Below are positions 1 to 10,775 of a DNA stretch of 64,000 nt, in pieces; position 1 is the stretch's first letter, and each line of letters starts with the position of its first letter. Source of the DNA: Solanum dulcamara (taxonomy: Eukaryota > Streptophyta > Magnoliopsida > Solanales > Solanaceae); contig NC_077244.1 of assembly GCF_947179165.1 (NCBI RefSeq), positions 67,502,144-67,566,143 of the forward strand, in the 5' to 3' direction. Below the pieces are notes generated by a model. That model did no database searches and was not told where the DNA came from. It saw only the letters and a program-made list of their open reading frames with translations. The position numbers and the translations under genes were made by a program.

Positions 1-720
1 TGCACGATAAAATGAGGAATTTAGATAAGTGGAGATTATTTGTTGAAATATATAATTACTTTCATGAAAAAAACAATCTCCAAAATTAAATTGACCTAAA
101 TTGTTTGTCTAATTTACTTAAGGTGGAATAGTAACAATACTTTCCATTTCCTAAGAATTCGATGCCCAATGTATTGATATCATATGGTCTTTCAATCAAA
201 CCATTTGTCAATTTATGTATTATTTCTATTTAGAATTTAGTTTTATTTACGTCGAAAATTCTGATCACAATTTATCTAAAATGTTCAAAGAACAAAATGA
301 TATCGAACCAAAGCCAATCAAAAAATATTTTATAAAAAAATGCTACAGAATTACATTACTTTTTTAATCGATTGATTCACATGGTCAAGTGCAACCATTA
401 TAAATTCAGCCCAATCACTTGGCAATTGATTAAATATTCAAATAAATATTGGAAAAAACAAAAACAAAAATAGATGACAATTCTGATAATGGTTAGAAAA
501 TCCACAAGGGAATTAATTTCATTCCAGAAAACTTTGCACTAATCCACACCAAGTCGTTTCAAGAATAGATCAAACAAAAGAAAAGATAAATTAAAACACA
601 AGCATTCTTGGCTTTCAACAAGGACTGGTTCACTTTCGTGTAAATGTGAAATTATATGGTAATTGAAAGATTAAAGAGAATACATATCCAAAAATAAATT
701 AAGTGTGACAAGACTAGGAC
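1..720. other. AT-rich flank, no gene seen
   Basis: This stretch is AT-rich DNA downstream of the DUF579 gene. I see no long reading frame, no recognisable RNA gene and no clear repeat structure. Part of it, next to position 721, is presumably 3' untranslated sequence of that gene. Confidence 0.5.
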
Positions 721-1563
721 TCAAGGACAAAAGGATTTAATCAAGCCACTTCTATAACTTGGGATAGTGAAGTGCCTGAGATTTCTAACTTCTTTTCTAA
801 TGTATCCCTCACAAAGAAAATTCCTAGAGAATTTATCTTCAACATACCTTTTACAATCATGCACAAACACATCAGTTTCTCCATTTTCTCTATTCCTAGC
901 CAATAATCCAACAGTATATATGACTTTCATCCTCCCTGGTAAGTCGTAAAATGAACCTGTTGGTGCATCAATCATGATTAAATCCCATTCAATTTCATAC
1001 ACTTCTTTTGGCAAATTTGTTAGGGCAAGTGGACACTTTGAATTTCTTGGATCACCTAAATTCTTTTTGCAAGAATCTTCCCTTTTACCAATACTTAGAA
1101 GTTCAGGAGCTTGATCAAGTCTAGTTTCATAAGTGTAATGGTAAGCTTCTAGTGAAGGTACTTCTTTAGTAATTTTGTGGATCCAATCTATATTTTCTTC
1201 GATGAAGATGGTTCTTCCATTATGGTTGAATGAACTCCACATTAAGCTATCAAATCCAAGTCCAAAGACTAAGAAATTGCATGGTGATTTCTTCTCAAGG
1301 ACCTTAAGTGTTATCGATATTTCATCGTGTTTTTGTTGCATTGTTTGATTGGTAGTGGCATAGTGGAGAAATGATTCAGCCAGAGATGGTGGAATCTTGT
1401 TGCATATTGTTGATGAGTATATTGCTAAGTTTTTTAGCTTGAAAGATGGGGAGTTTGCTCTTAGTATCAAGTACAAGAGAAAGATGAAGAAAATACAAGA
1501 TAATATGAGCTTGTTGATGATCATTGTTTGTTGTTTTTTGGATGTTACTTGGTTTTCTTTCAT
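721..1563 (-). CDS. DUF579 glucuronoxylan 4-O-methyltransferase-like protein
   Basis: This is a single-exon gene of 280 residues. I start it at the ATG at 1563 (MKENQV); the frame extends three codons further upstream, but only with a TTG codon. Residues about 15-36 are a hydrophobic segment (IINKLILSCIFFIFLLYLI) fitting a Golgi type II membrane anchor. The lumenal part carries the DUF579 hallmarks: FLVFGLGFDSLMW (probable SAM-binding glycine region), then IFIEENIDWI, IMIDAPTGSFYDLPGRM and DVFVHDCKRYVED. Family members of this length (about 280-300 residues) transfer methyl from S-adenosylmethionine to the O-4 of glucuronic acid side chains of xylan in the Golgi, in secondary-wall synthesis. 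Related members methylate arabinogalactan glucuronic acid instead, so the polymer specificity is inferred. The frame is intact and shows nothing odd. Confidence 0.85.
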   Translation of the reverse strand: MKENQVTSKKQQTMIINKLILSCIFFIFLLYLILRANSPSFKLKNLAIYSSTICNKIPPSLAESFLHYATTNQTMQQKHDEISITLKVLEKKSPCNFLVFGLGFDSLMWSSFNHNGRTIFIEENIDWIHKITKEVPSLEAYHYTYETRLDQAPELLSIGKREDSCKKNLGDPRNSKCPLALTNLPKEVYEIEWDLIMIDAPTGSFYDLPGRMKVIYTVGLLARNRENGETDVFVHDCKRYVEDKFSRNFLCEGYIRKEVRNLRHFTIPSYRSGLIKSFCP

Positions 1564-2514
1564 GGGGAACAAAGTCTTGAGGAACTTGTGTGAGAGTATA
1601 TGGAGGAGCTAGATTGGTTGGTTTTTAACTAGCTTTGAAATGGAAGAGGGGAAAGAATCCATAATTAAATAGTGATCTCACATGATTTGTTTCTTAGTTT
1701 AAAGAAAAAGAATGAAAAAAGATACATTGGTTTTGAGCAGATTTAATATTCATATGCATTGAATATTTAAGCTCAAAATTCAATGTTAATGTTATTATTA
1801 TACTACTAAAGGAGAAACAGAGGACCCCTAACAAATTAGTTGAAAACGTGTTTATTAGGACATACTATAAACTATTTGGAGCAAGACGTGTCCAGAAGCA
1901 AATTATGAGGGATATTTTTAGATGTAAATTCAAGATTTAAATTTTATGGTCTAATGCGATTCATTCGATTAGTGAATTTCAAATCTATTGTTTACACTTT
2001 ATTTAGTGTATTTTGTTAAGGTATATACAAAGTATGATGAAGACGACACAAATTATAATGAGATCCTATTTTTGGGAAGTGGAAGCGTTGACGACGAATG
2101 TGAGAAATTTGACGCAAAATATTTCAGTTCCAACGATAGAGTCACGAAATCATAGCAAAATTGGAAAAAAGTTTATTAGATAAAATTGTTGCAGCTTCCC
2201 TATCTCAGCCCGCTTTGTCCCTTATAATTGATTCCCTTTATCCCGATCTTGATACATTAGTAACAGGGACAGCTCAATAAAATAAGTGGACTAAAATCGA
2301 AATTTAAAAATAATTGTTACAGTTATTTAGTTTTTTCTCTGTCTCAATATATTTATCGTGTTTGAGTGTGTAATTGACTTTTTGAAGTCTTTCTCCAAAA
2401 ATAAAATAAACCAAGCAATAGAGTTGAAACGTATACATTAAGCCATGACAAAATAGAAGTTGTGAAAAACATTAGAGTAAATTAGAGAAGTAAAAAGCCA
2501 TATAAATGAATTAG
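1564..2514. other. Upstream region of the DUF579 gene and intergenic DNA
   Basis: The 5' flank and presumed promoter of the DUF579 gene lie here. The sequence is AT-rich with no long reading frame. Around 2335-2410 there is a stretch starting with words like tctcaatatatttatcgtgt, which resembles the ends of small Solanaceae inverted-repeat elements, but I could not find a matching second end. Confidence 0.4.
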
Positions 2515-3099
2515 TCATCCACAAATCAGAACATCTCCTTTAGATGAAAGAAATGAAAGTACTTTAGTAGTATGGGATATATCAACTTGGAGAGTGTCAC
2601 TGCCAATGTTTTCTTCTATTTCTCTTTTAATATTCATAGCTGAATCCGCAAGAGAGTCACTGCAGTGATCCAATTTAATGTGTTGCAATGTTGGAATGTC
2701 CACAAAGCTAGGAGGGATCTCCTTGAAGTAGAAACAAAATTTTAGAGATAGCTTCTCAAGCACGGGAAAGGATTCGTCTGAAGCTTTCCATTCTTTCATC
2801 TTCACACTCTCTAATGTCAAGTATTTGAGTGAAGGAAACTCGACATTTGTGACGTCCCAGTAATAGTCCTCTGATTTCCTCCATGGAAATCCCCCCTTTA
2901 ATGTGAGACTCTCAAGCTTCTTCAATCTTGCAATGTTTGAAATCATTCCTTCCGTCAAGAAACAACCGCTAAGATACAAACTCCTAAGATTTGAAGGTAG
3001 GACAAAGTAGCTCTCCCATCCAAATGAATCCCAGAATTCCTTATAGCTTGCCACCAGAGTAAGAGATTGAAGCCGAGTATGAACTTCCACTATGGGAAC

Positions 3100-3305
3100 T
3101 GAAGGAAGTGAATTGCTTGCTTAATTTCATTGAACTTGGTCAATATATACAAATTACAAGATATGCTAAATATAAAGATTGATACTAATAGTTAAAACTA
3201 AGGAACCTAAATATATGCTTGTTATAAATACAAAAGTACAATATTAACTAGAATATATTCAAAATATATTATTAAAGGCATAATATATTTTAACATATTC
3301 TAACA
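3100..3305 (-). repeat. 3' LTR of the copia element in the NLR pseudogene
   Basis: This 206-bp repeat runs from tgaaggaag to ttctaaca on the plus strand and matches 7688-7893 with about ten differences. The polypurine tract lies immediately inside it on the minus strand (opposite 3306-3316). Confidence 0.92.
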
Positions 3306-3306
3306 C

Positions 3307-6300
3307 ATCCCCTCAATCGAAGCGGGAGGTTCTCGTATGCTTAGACTATTCCGAAAATCATTAAATAAAATGCGCGGAAGCCCTTTTGTGAAAATATCAG
3401 CAATTTGATAACGGGACGGCACATGTAGCATACGTACTTCGCCACGAGCCACTTTCTCACGAACGAAGTGAATATCCATATCAATGTGTTTAGTGCGTTG
3501 ATGTTGAACTGGGTTGCCGGATAAGTATATCGCACTCACATTGTCACAATAAACTAGGGTAGCCTTTTGAATGGGACAATGCAACTCCAGTAGTAGGTTT
3601 TGGATCCAGTATGAATCAGAAACAACATTAGCAACACCCCTGTACTTTGTCTCTGCACTACTACGGGAGAGTAGGTTGCCGTTTGGAAGACCAAGAGACC
3701 AGATTATCCCCAAGAAAAATACAATACCCAGAAGTGGAACGACAGGTGTCAGGACACCCACCCCAATCAACATCTGTATAAGAGATAAGTCGATTAAGTA
3801 AGGATTTGTACAAATGCAAACCGTGGATTAAAGTACCTTAAAGATAGCGTATAATACACTTGAGGGCACGCATGTGCTCATTAGTCATAGCGTGCATATG
3901 AAGACAAACCTGTTGCACGGCATATGAAATGTCTGGCCGAGTGAATGTGAGATACTGAAGAGCACCTGCAAGACTACGATACTTAGTCGGATCATCATAT
4001 GGAGTATCTGCGGTTGCACTAAGTTTGGACTTAGTGTCAACAAGAGTAGGACAGAGACTACAGTTAGACATTCCGGCACGTTTAATAATTTTTGTAGCAT
4101 ATTGTGTCTGAGATAAGAAGACACCATGGGTGTTACATGTGACAACAATACCCAAGAAGAAACTCAGATGACCAAGATCTTTCATAGAAAATTCAGAAGA
4201 CAAGAGAGCCATAATATGCTTACGAAGATGGTCAGAAGAAGTTGTAAGAATAATGTCATCCATATATAAGAGAATATAAGCAATAGCAGAACCATTCTTG
4301 TAAACGAATAAAGAGTGATTTGACTTACTATGAGAGAACTCAATGGTAGCCACAAAATCAGCAAATCTTTGGTACCAAGCTCGAGGAGCTTGTTTTAATC
4401 CGTACAAAGACTTTTTCAGAAGGCAAACATAGTCTGGAAATTATTTGCTACGGATACCCATGGGTTGATGCATATAAACTATTTCACTGAGACGACCATG
4501 TAAGAAAGTATTCCTGACATCCATTTGATGAATGGACCAAGATTTAGAGAGAGCAATGCTGAGAACTGCTCTAATGGTAGCCGATTTAACCATGGAGCTA
4601 AACGTTTCATCACAATCAATGCCTTGATGTTGTGTATTTCCGTTACCAACAAGACGAGTTTTGTAATGCTCAAAAGAACCGTCAGAATTATGTTTATGAC
4701 AAAAAAATCCACATAGACAGAATAGCATTCACATTAGGTGGCCTAAGCACTAATTCTCAAGTCTTATTTTCAATTAAAGCATTAAATTCATCTAACATTG
4801 CACTTTTTCAATTATGATCACGAAGAGCACTAATAAAAAATTTTGGGATAGAAGAAATATCAATAGTGATCGTAGTGTGGTAGTTGGAAGAGTATTTGAG
4901 GTTGGGTTTAAAAATATCGTTAGATGCATGAGTGGTCATGCGGTGTGAAATGGGGTTAGTAGGCCTAGAAGTGGTGTGAGGAGGGGTCAAGATAGTTGGG
5001 TTGGGTGTAGGAGAAGCAGCATGAGGTGAAGTGTGAGACTGCGACCCAGATTGAGGAAGAGAGGCCGAATTTATTTTGGGCTGCACAGGTTGGTCCAGTT
5101 GATTAGGTGGGTTAGTTTGCAATGTAGGTTGAGTGAAATTTTGTGACAAATGATATATTAAATGGGAATTAATAGTGTCACTAAAAATATCATAATCCAA
5201 ATGTTTTATTTTGTGAAGTTTGGAGAATGGAAATTCAGTTTCAACAAAACGAACATGACGACAGATTATGATTTTACCACTCAACATGTCATAGTATTTT
5301 GAACCAAGATGATTAGGAGCCGGACCTAAATAAGCACAAGGTGTGGACCTTTCTTGTAATTTATGAATAGTAAATGAGGGGAATAATGAAAAACATAAGC
5401 AACCAAAAACACGCAAACCCGAATAATCTGAATCACTTTGATATAAGATTTGAGCGGGTGATTGGTTATTCAATACCTTGGAAGGAAGGATGTTGAGAAG
5501 ATATGTGGCCATGGAGAGTGCATGATGCCAAAAGGATAGTGGCATGGATGCATGAGCAAAAAGAGTTTGGATGATATTATTGATGAATTTTATGTGTCTT
5601 TTGGCCTTGCCGTTTTGAGGAGATGTATGAGGGAATGAAAGACGGAAAAGCATGCCATGTTTCTAAAAAAAATCCGTAAAAATTCCATTGATATATTCCG
5701 TACCATTGTCACATTGAAACGTCTTAATATTATGTTCAATTTGAGTTTTGACTAAAGCATGAAAAACTAAGAAAAGGTGTTTGACTTGAGATTTTTTGGC
5801 AATAGAAAAAGTCCACACAAACTTACTATAGTCATCAAGAAAAAGAACATAATAACAATGGCCGAAAGTAATAACAATGGGAGAAGTCCAAAGATCACTA
5901 TGAATAATATCGAACGAAAGAAAAGTATATGAAACTGAATTATAAAAAGGTAGCTTAGAATGTTTCCCAAGAGGACAAGAAGAACAAAAAATTTTACAAG
6001 CCTTATTACAATCAATAAACTTTTTACTACAAAGAGACTTAAGTATATTATCTCCAGGGTGATCTAGACGATTGTGCCAAATATCCGAAGGCAAAGCAGT
6101 AAAAGCAGATTGATTGGTGAAAGAAACGGCTTGAGAGTTGGAGAAAAGTGGATATAAATCTCCGATGCTATCACATCTCATTAGTCTGTTCCCCGTCTGT
6201 AAGTCATTGACAGAGAAACCAAAATGGTCAAATGATATAGAAACCATATTATCTGTGGTAAACTTACGAACTGAGACTAGATTTTTGATGAGTTTTGAAG

Positions 6301-7613
6301 CATGTAACACATTGTTTAAGGTAAATGGTGGATAGGGTGGGGGCAAAATAGTGCGATCGTGACCAATAATTGGAATTAAATAACCACTACCGACAACAAT
6401 GTTATGATGCTTATTGCTTGAATTAAAATAAGAAGAGAGAATACCTGCGTCCGCCGTCATGTGAGATGTAGCACTGGTATCTATGTAGTAGTTCCCATCG
6501 GGTTGAGAAAAGGAAAGAGCATGCATAACGGCCTCAATATCGGTGGGTGTGTAGCTAGGAGCAGTAGATGCAAGTAGCATTAAAAGATTGAGGTCTAGGC
6601 CCAAGTACGCCTGGCCTAGAGGTTGAATGGTGTTGAGCCCCTGGATTGGGCCTTGGCTGCCACTGGAATGCAGGAAACCGGCAAGGAGGCACTGTCCAAC
6701 CTCCCCAACTAGGCTGCCACCTTGGCTGCCATTGTGGTGGTGGGCCTTGATGACGTGACTGTCACTGGTGCTGCTGATGTGGCGGCTGACTTAGACTGGA
6801 TCCACTTGGGCTTTGTTGAGCTGTCTTTTTCTTGCTATTTGATTTCGAATTGTTCCTGTTTTTATTATTTTTGTTTCTTTTGTTGCTAGAAGATGAGTCA
6901 TTCGAAAAGGCAGAAGGTCCGACAATCATGACAGCGCTATCGGCCCGACTTTCGGACACACCATTTTCACGAGCTTAGCGAGCCTTTATGGTACGCTCAA
7001 CCATTTTCAACCTGGAACGACAACTTTCAAAGGGGGGCAATGGCTCTTGATTTTGTATAAAATTCACCGTACCACTATACGCCTCTGGTAAGGAGCCGGT
7101 AAGACATAAAACCAAGCGACTATTAGTCACCGAAGCATCAACATCAGCCAACATGTCTGGCATAGATTGTAAATAATTACAATAACTGTCAATTGAGGTA
7201 AAACCTTTGAAAATAGCGTTCGTAAAGTCCTCATCAAGATGGGTGGCTCGGGAGGCTTTGTTGTCTTGAAAAAGAGATTCAAGACGGATCCACACGCCTT
7301 CTGTCGTGTCATTGCGTTTGAGGATAGCTAGAAGAATATCGGGAGCAATGATAGTGTAAATCCATTGCAATATAACAGCGTCCAAACATTTCCAAAGAGC
7401 CGGATCAGCGGACTTGGTCGTAGTGTAGGCAGCCAGAGCCGACGCTTTCGTAGGTAGAACCAAATGATCGTAAAGATCATAAACCCTAGCAAGATTGATG
7501 AACAGAGTAACCCAAGAATGATACAAGCCTTGCTCATTGTCTAATATTACGGGTACGAGAGACTTAATATTAGTGACGGTGAGAGCGGGATGAAATTTGG
7601 GCGAATCTTCCAT
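3307..7613 (-). pseudogene. Decayed gag-pol of the copia element
   Basis: The gag frame begins at about 7613 (MEDSPKFHPAL) and runs to 6975, where a stop separates it from a Lys/Asn/Ser-rich part (6959-6762). Pol follows in another frame: protease and pre-integrase region with YIDTSATSHMT (6604 downwards), then integrase with HSDLW and FQCDNGTEY. A stop falls near 5660. The next block (5653-4808) reads SPQNGKAKRH, where families normally have Glu in the DDE triad, so the third catalytic acid is replaced by Lys. RT occupies 4728-3838, with LLYMDDIIL near 4260 and a break near 4440. RNase H is in a third frame (3773-3307), ending in ADIFTKGLP. At least four lesions make it non-autonomous now. 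Confidence 0.85.
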
Positions 7614-7675
7614 GAGAAGAGATGAAAGAAGATAGGAAGAAGAAGAGATGAGGCTAGGATTAGGAGATCGTACTA

Positions 7676-7687
7676 GCTCTGATACCA
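7676..7687 (-). other. tRNA-Met primer-binding site
   Basis: The minus strand reads TGGTATCAGAGC directly next to the inner edge of the 5' LTR. This is the usual plant copia primer site complementary to the 3' end of initiator tRNA-Met, and it fixes the element's orientation. Confidence 0.85.
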
Positions 7688-7893
7688 TGAAGGAAGTGAA
7701 TTTCTTGCTTAATTTCATTGAACTTGGTCAATATATACAAATTACAAGATATGTTAAATACAAAGATTGATACTAATAGTTAAAACTAAGAAACCTAAAT
7801 ATATGCTTGCTATAAATACAAAATTATAATAGTAATTAGAATATATTCAAAATATATTATTAAAGACATAATATATTTTAACATATTCTAACA
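7688..7893 (-). repeat. 5' LTR of the copia element in the NLR pseudogene
   Basis: This is the partner of 3100-3305. On the minus strand it starts TGTTAGAATATG and ends CTTCCTTCA. It would carry the element's promoter. Confidence 0.92.
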
Positions 7894-8340
7894 GAAACAA
7901 AAGACAACTAGGTAAATCGTTAACATACAAACTGATTTCTTCAATAATCGGGAACCTCCACCAGAACCTTGGAGTCGTATCATATCATCTACGCTTATAC
8001 TAAAAGTGCGGAATATCTTCAAGTTCTCTAGCATAGTTGTTGAAGTTTCTTCAAAAATCACACGATCATTGTCGTCCCATACAAAGGACAAATTGTACAT
8101 TTATACAAGCCTTAGCTTCGTCATTTTCGAGATAGCCTCAGGCGATGTCCTTAGAGTACTAGGTGAATGAATCATTAGAGTTTGAAGGGCGAGCAGGTGA
8201 GATATCCACTTCAACTCAAATACTTTGACACAAATCTCAAGATACCTCAAGTGAGTTAGCGATTGTACTGCACTAGGCCATGAACTTAGTGTTAGGTTTT
8301 GGTCTTTTTCTCTTTCTTGGATAAATAAAAGGAAAAATTA

Positions 8341-8676
8341 TTTAATTACACTTTTTTATTTATCATATTTATCATTACTCCCATCTATTTCAAAAAAATT
8401 CAAAAATCCCTTATTTCCATCTGGATATATTAATTTAGTAATCTGGATACATTAATTCTGATTCATAAATTATCTCTATATTCAATGTATCATGCTTTAA
8501 ATGTTACATGTTGATACATAAAACCATAATTAATGTATTCAGATTACTGAATTAATGTATCCAGATTACTGAATTAATGTATCTGGATTACTGAATTAAT
8601 GTATCCGGATTACCATATTTTTAAGGGATTTCTATAAATTAAAAAAGGGTAGGAAAAATAGTAATTAGCCCTTTAC
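8341..8676. mobile_element. Probable MITE nested in the solo LTR
   Basis: The two edges are imperfect inverted copies: ttaattacac...tttttt on the left, and aaaaaatagtaattag-like sequence on the right. The element is AT-rich, holds short direct repeats and has no coding capacity. Similar edges are seen at 23434/25357 and near 49480, which suggests one family. The exact ends are uncertain. Confidence 0.5.
8529..8612. repeat. Four tandem copies of a 22-bp unit
   Basis: The unit attaatgtatccagattactg is repeated about four times with single-base changes (ccag, ctgg, ccgg). It lies within the nested element. Confidence 0.75.
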
Positions 8677-10775
8677 ACTGTGATTTATATAAGTTTCCCA
8701 AAATAAAAGCCCAATTTGGACTAGCTCACCTTTGTCCATAAGCCCAATTCTTATGGTGCATATGTAAAACTCTTCTAATTCTTATTTTTCAAGAATTCAC
8801 AAGAGAATATAGCAGCCACACAAGAAAGAAAAGTGAGAGTGCAGATTTTCGTACAAGCCCACTCAGTCATTTTCAAATCGCAATTTTCGCTTTGTTTCTT
8901 GTCCGATTGAGCTTATTTTTGGGTAGCTTGTTCCTTTCAACTTAATCTTTGATTAGGAACTCACATAGGGGATGCATTCCTGTAGCACCATATTTATGAT
9001 CGTGAACAATAGATGTGTTTTGGTGATTTTGCTCCTTTTACTTCTCTAGTTTTTGGTGCTATTTTGTAGTTGTTGTTGCTCTTTTTTTGGCACTTCCATT
9101 TTGGAGAATACTTTTGTAACTTTTGTTAATTATAGTGGAGCCTTTAGTCCCGTGGTTTTTACTCTTCACACCGAAGAGGTTTTTCACGTAAATTTTGATG
9201 TCTCATATTGTTGATTTGATTTTACATTACTATATTTATTTTGGTAATTTGTTTGCTGCCCCTTGTGCTTACATTAGTCTGCCTCCTCTTAGTTTAAATA
9301 GAAGGAAAAGATTACATTTGAGTTTTCTTCCGCTATTTACCTGTCATGCACCTTTGTTTGTGCTTGCCTTTTCCAACACTTGGCATGTATGCCTCTGTAA
9401 AATTCAACACCTGAATAAGTCTGAATTTTTTAAGTAAAGGTAATGTATTTGAGAATCTGTTCCATGTGTTGAATTTTGGATGAGCAATGAACTCCAAAGT
9501 CCTAGGACATTCACCAAAGCACTTTGTTTCCTTGGACTTGAGCATTGGAATTTTATCCAGCTGATATTCATAATGATCTAATTGTTTAACAAGATCATCA
9601 TGAATATAAATGCTTAACCGCGATTTCATGGAATAAGAATGTTGATATGGATTATATGTCACTGTGAACAGCATAAACTTTTCTTTTCTAAGTTTCCTCA
9701 AGCAAAACTCACGCACTACATCATGAAGTATGCAGTATATTACGTCACCATTATAATCTCTGATAGAGACCATTACTAGGCTTCTGTTAAGTAGATCATT
9801 CAAGCAAATTCTAGTTGTTTCCTCCATATTCTCTTTGTCGACACTCAGCACAAACTCTTCAGCCATTCACCACATCATCAATTTCAATTCTTGAATATTC
9901 CAGTCTTCTGGAAACAATGCCATGTAAAGAAGGCAAGGTTTTAAGTGGTCTTCCAAACGGTCATAACTTGACTGTATCACCTTCATACTCTGCTCTCCTA
10001 AAACATAAGAACTTAAATCACTCTCAATTTCCATCCACATGGAGGTATGCCTTTCTATTTTCATAATAATTCCAGCAATCAGGACAATCACAAGAGGCAA
10101 TCCCTTGCAGTGTTGGGCAACTTGTAACCCTGCTTCTAGTAGATCCGGGGGACATTTCTCTCCTTGAAATATTTTCTTCTCTAATAACTCCCAACTCTCT
10201 TCCGTAGTTAGAAATCTAACAGAATAAGGTTCACCGCGGTGTTGAAGATGTGTAGCCACTTGTTCAATTCGAGTGGTTACCATTACTCTACTTCCATATT
10301 CACCCTTAGGGAAACATAAGCACAAATCTTCCCATGCCTCGACTTCCCCTATATCATCTAATATGATGAGGTATGTCTTGCCTTTTAGTGCCTTCTGTAA
10401 CTTCTCAGCTATGTCAACATCCTCTTTGATTTCGCTATTATCATTTGTTGCTTGTTTGAAAAGTTCAACCAACAATGTCCTCCTATTATATGCTTGAGAC
10501 ACAACACACCATACTTTAACATCAAAGTGACCAAGAATAGAAAGATTGGTGTACACTTTCCTGGCCAAAGTTGTCTTTCCGAGTCCTGCCATCCCAAAGA
10601 TTGAGAGGACCTCCAACTCCTTTGTTCCTCCGGTCAATTTCTTCATTATATTTTCTGCATCTGTCTCAAAGCCCACAACTTCATCATCGTCAACTGATGG
10701 AAAACTGTGTTGGGTCGAAGAAAGAGTTCCCTCTCCACAACTCTCCATATCTGCTTTTGAAAATAGTTCAGACAT

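Larger units (their letters stand above)
3100..7893 (-). mobile_element. Ty1-copia LTR retrotransposon, complete ends, degenerate coding region
   Basis: The two 206-bp LTRs (3100-3305 and 7688-7893) begin TG and end CA and differ at about ten positions by eye. The flanks are ggaac (3095-3099) and gaaac (7894-7898), a 5-bp target duplication with one difference. Directly inside the 5' LTR on the minus strand is the primer-binding site TGGTATCAGAGC (7687-7676), the classic initiator-tRNA-Met type. The polypurine tract is opposite 3306-3316. Domain order on the minus strand is gag, protease, integrase, RT, RNase H, which defines Ty1-copia. The element sits inside the NLR pseudogene in the same orientation. 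Confidence 0.93.
8290..9378 (+). mobile_element. Solo LTR (about 1.09 kb) inside the NLR pseudogene
   Basis: The insert starts TGTTAGG and ends CCAACA, so it has TG...CA ends with matching inverted TGTT/AACA tips. It is flanked by cttag (8285-8289) and cttgg (9379-9383), a 5-bp target duplication with one change. The intact paralogue has a single cttgg at this site (aacttggaagc). There is no internal coding region or second LTR. A TATA-like tttatataag occurs near 8690. The stretch cacaccgaagaggtttttcacg near 9170 (quoted in part) resembles the 3' part of Tork/Tnt-type copia LTRs. The simplest reading is LTR-LTR recombination that left one LTR. Confidence 0.8.
2515..10775 (-). pseudogene. R1-like NB-LRR resistance gene, broken by two LTR insertions
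   Basis: Read from the right, 10775-9867 encodes an NB-ARC domain: P-loop GMAGLGKTT, kinase-2 LIILDDIGE, RNBS-B GSRVMVTTR, CKGLPLVIVL and CLLYMALFPED. A frameshift or stop follows ELKLMMW, where the paralogue at 12.6-14.9 kb reads LLKLWMAEEF. The next block (9866 to about 9379) continues with MAEEFVLSVD, LHDVVREFC and the first part of the LRR region. A solo LTR (8290-9378) then interrupts it. The middle LRR block (8289-7894) has TAA in place of the Asp codon before MYNLSFVWDD, and a frameshift after VDDMIR. A copia element (3100-7893) interrupts next, and the C-terminal LRR block is 3090-2515. Compared with the paralogue, all segments are in the same order. The gene must therefore have been dead, or died, in several steps. 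Its family acts in cytoplasmic pathogen recognition; this copy is not expected to make a full receptor. Confidence 0.88.
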
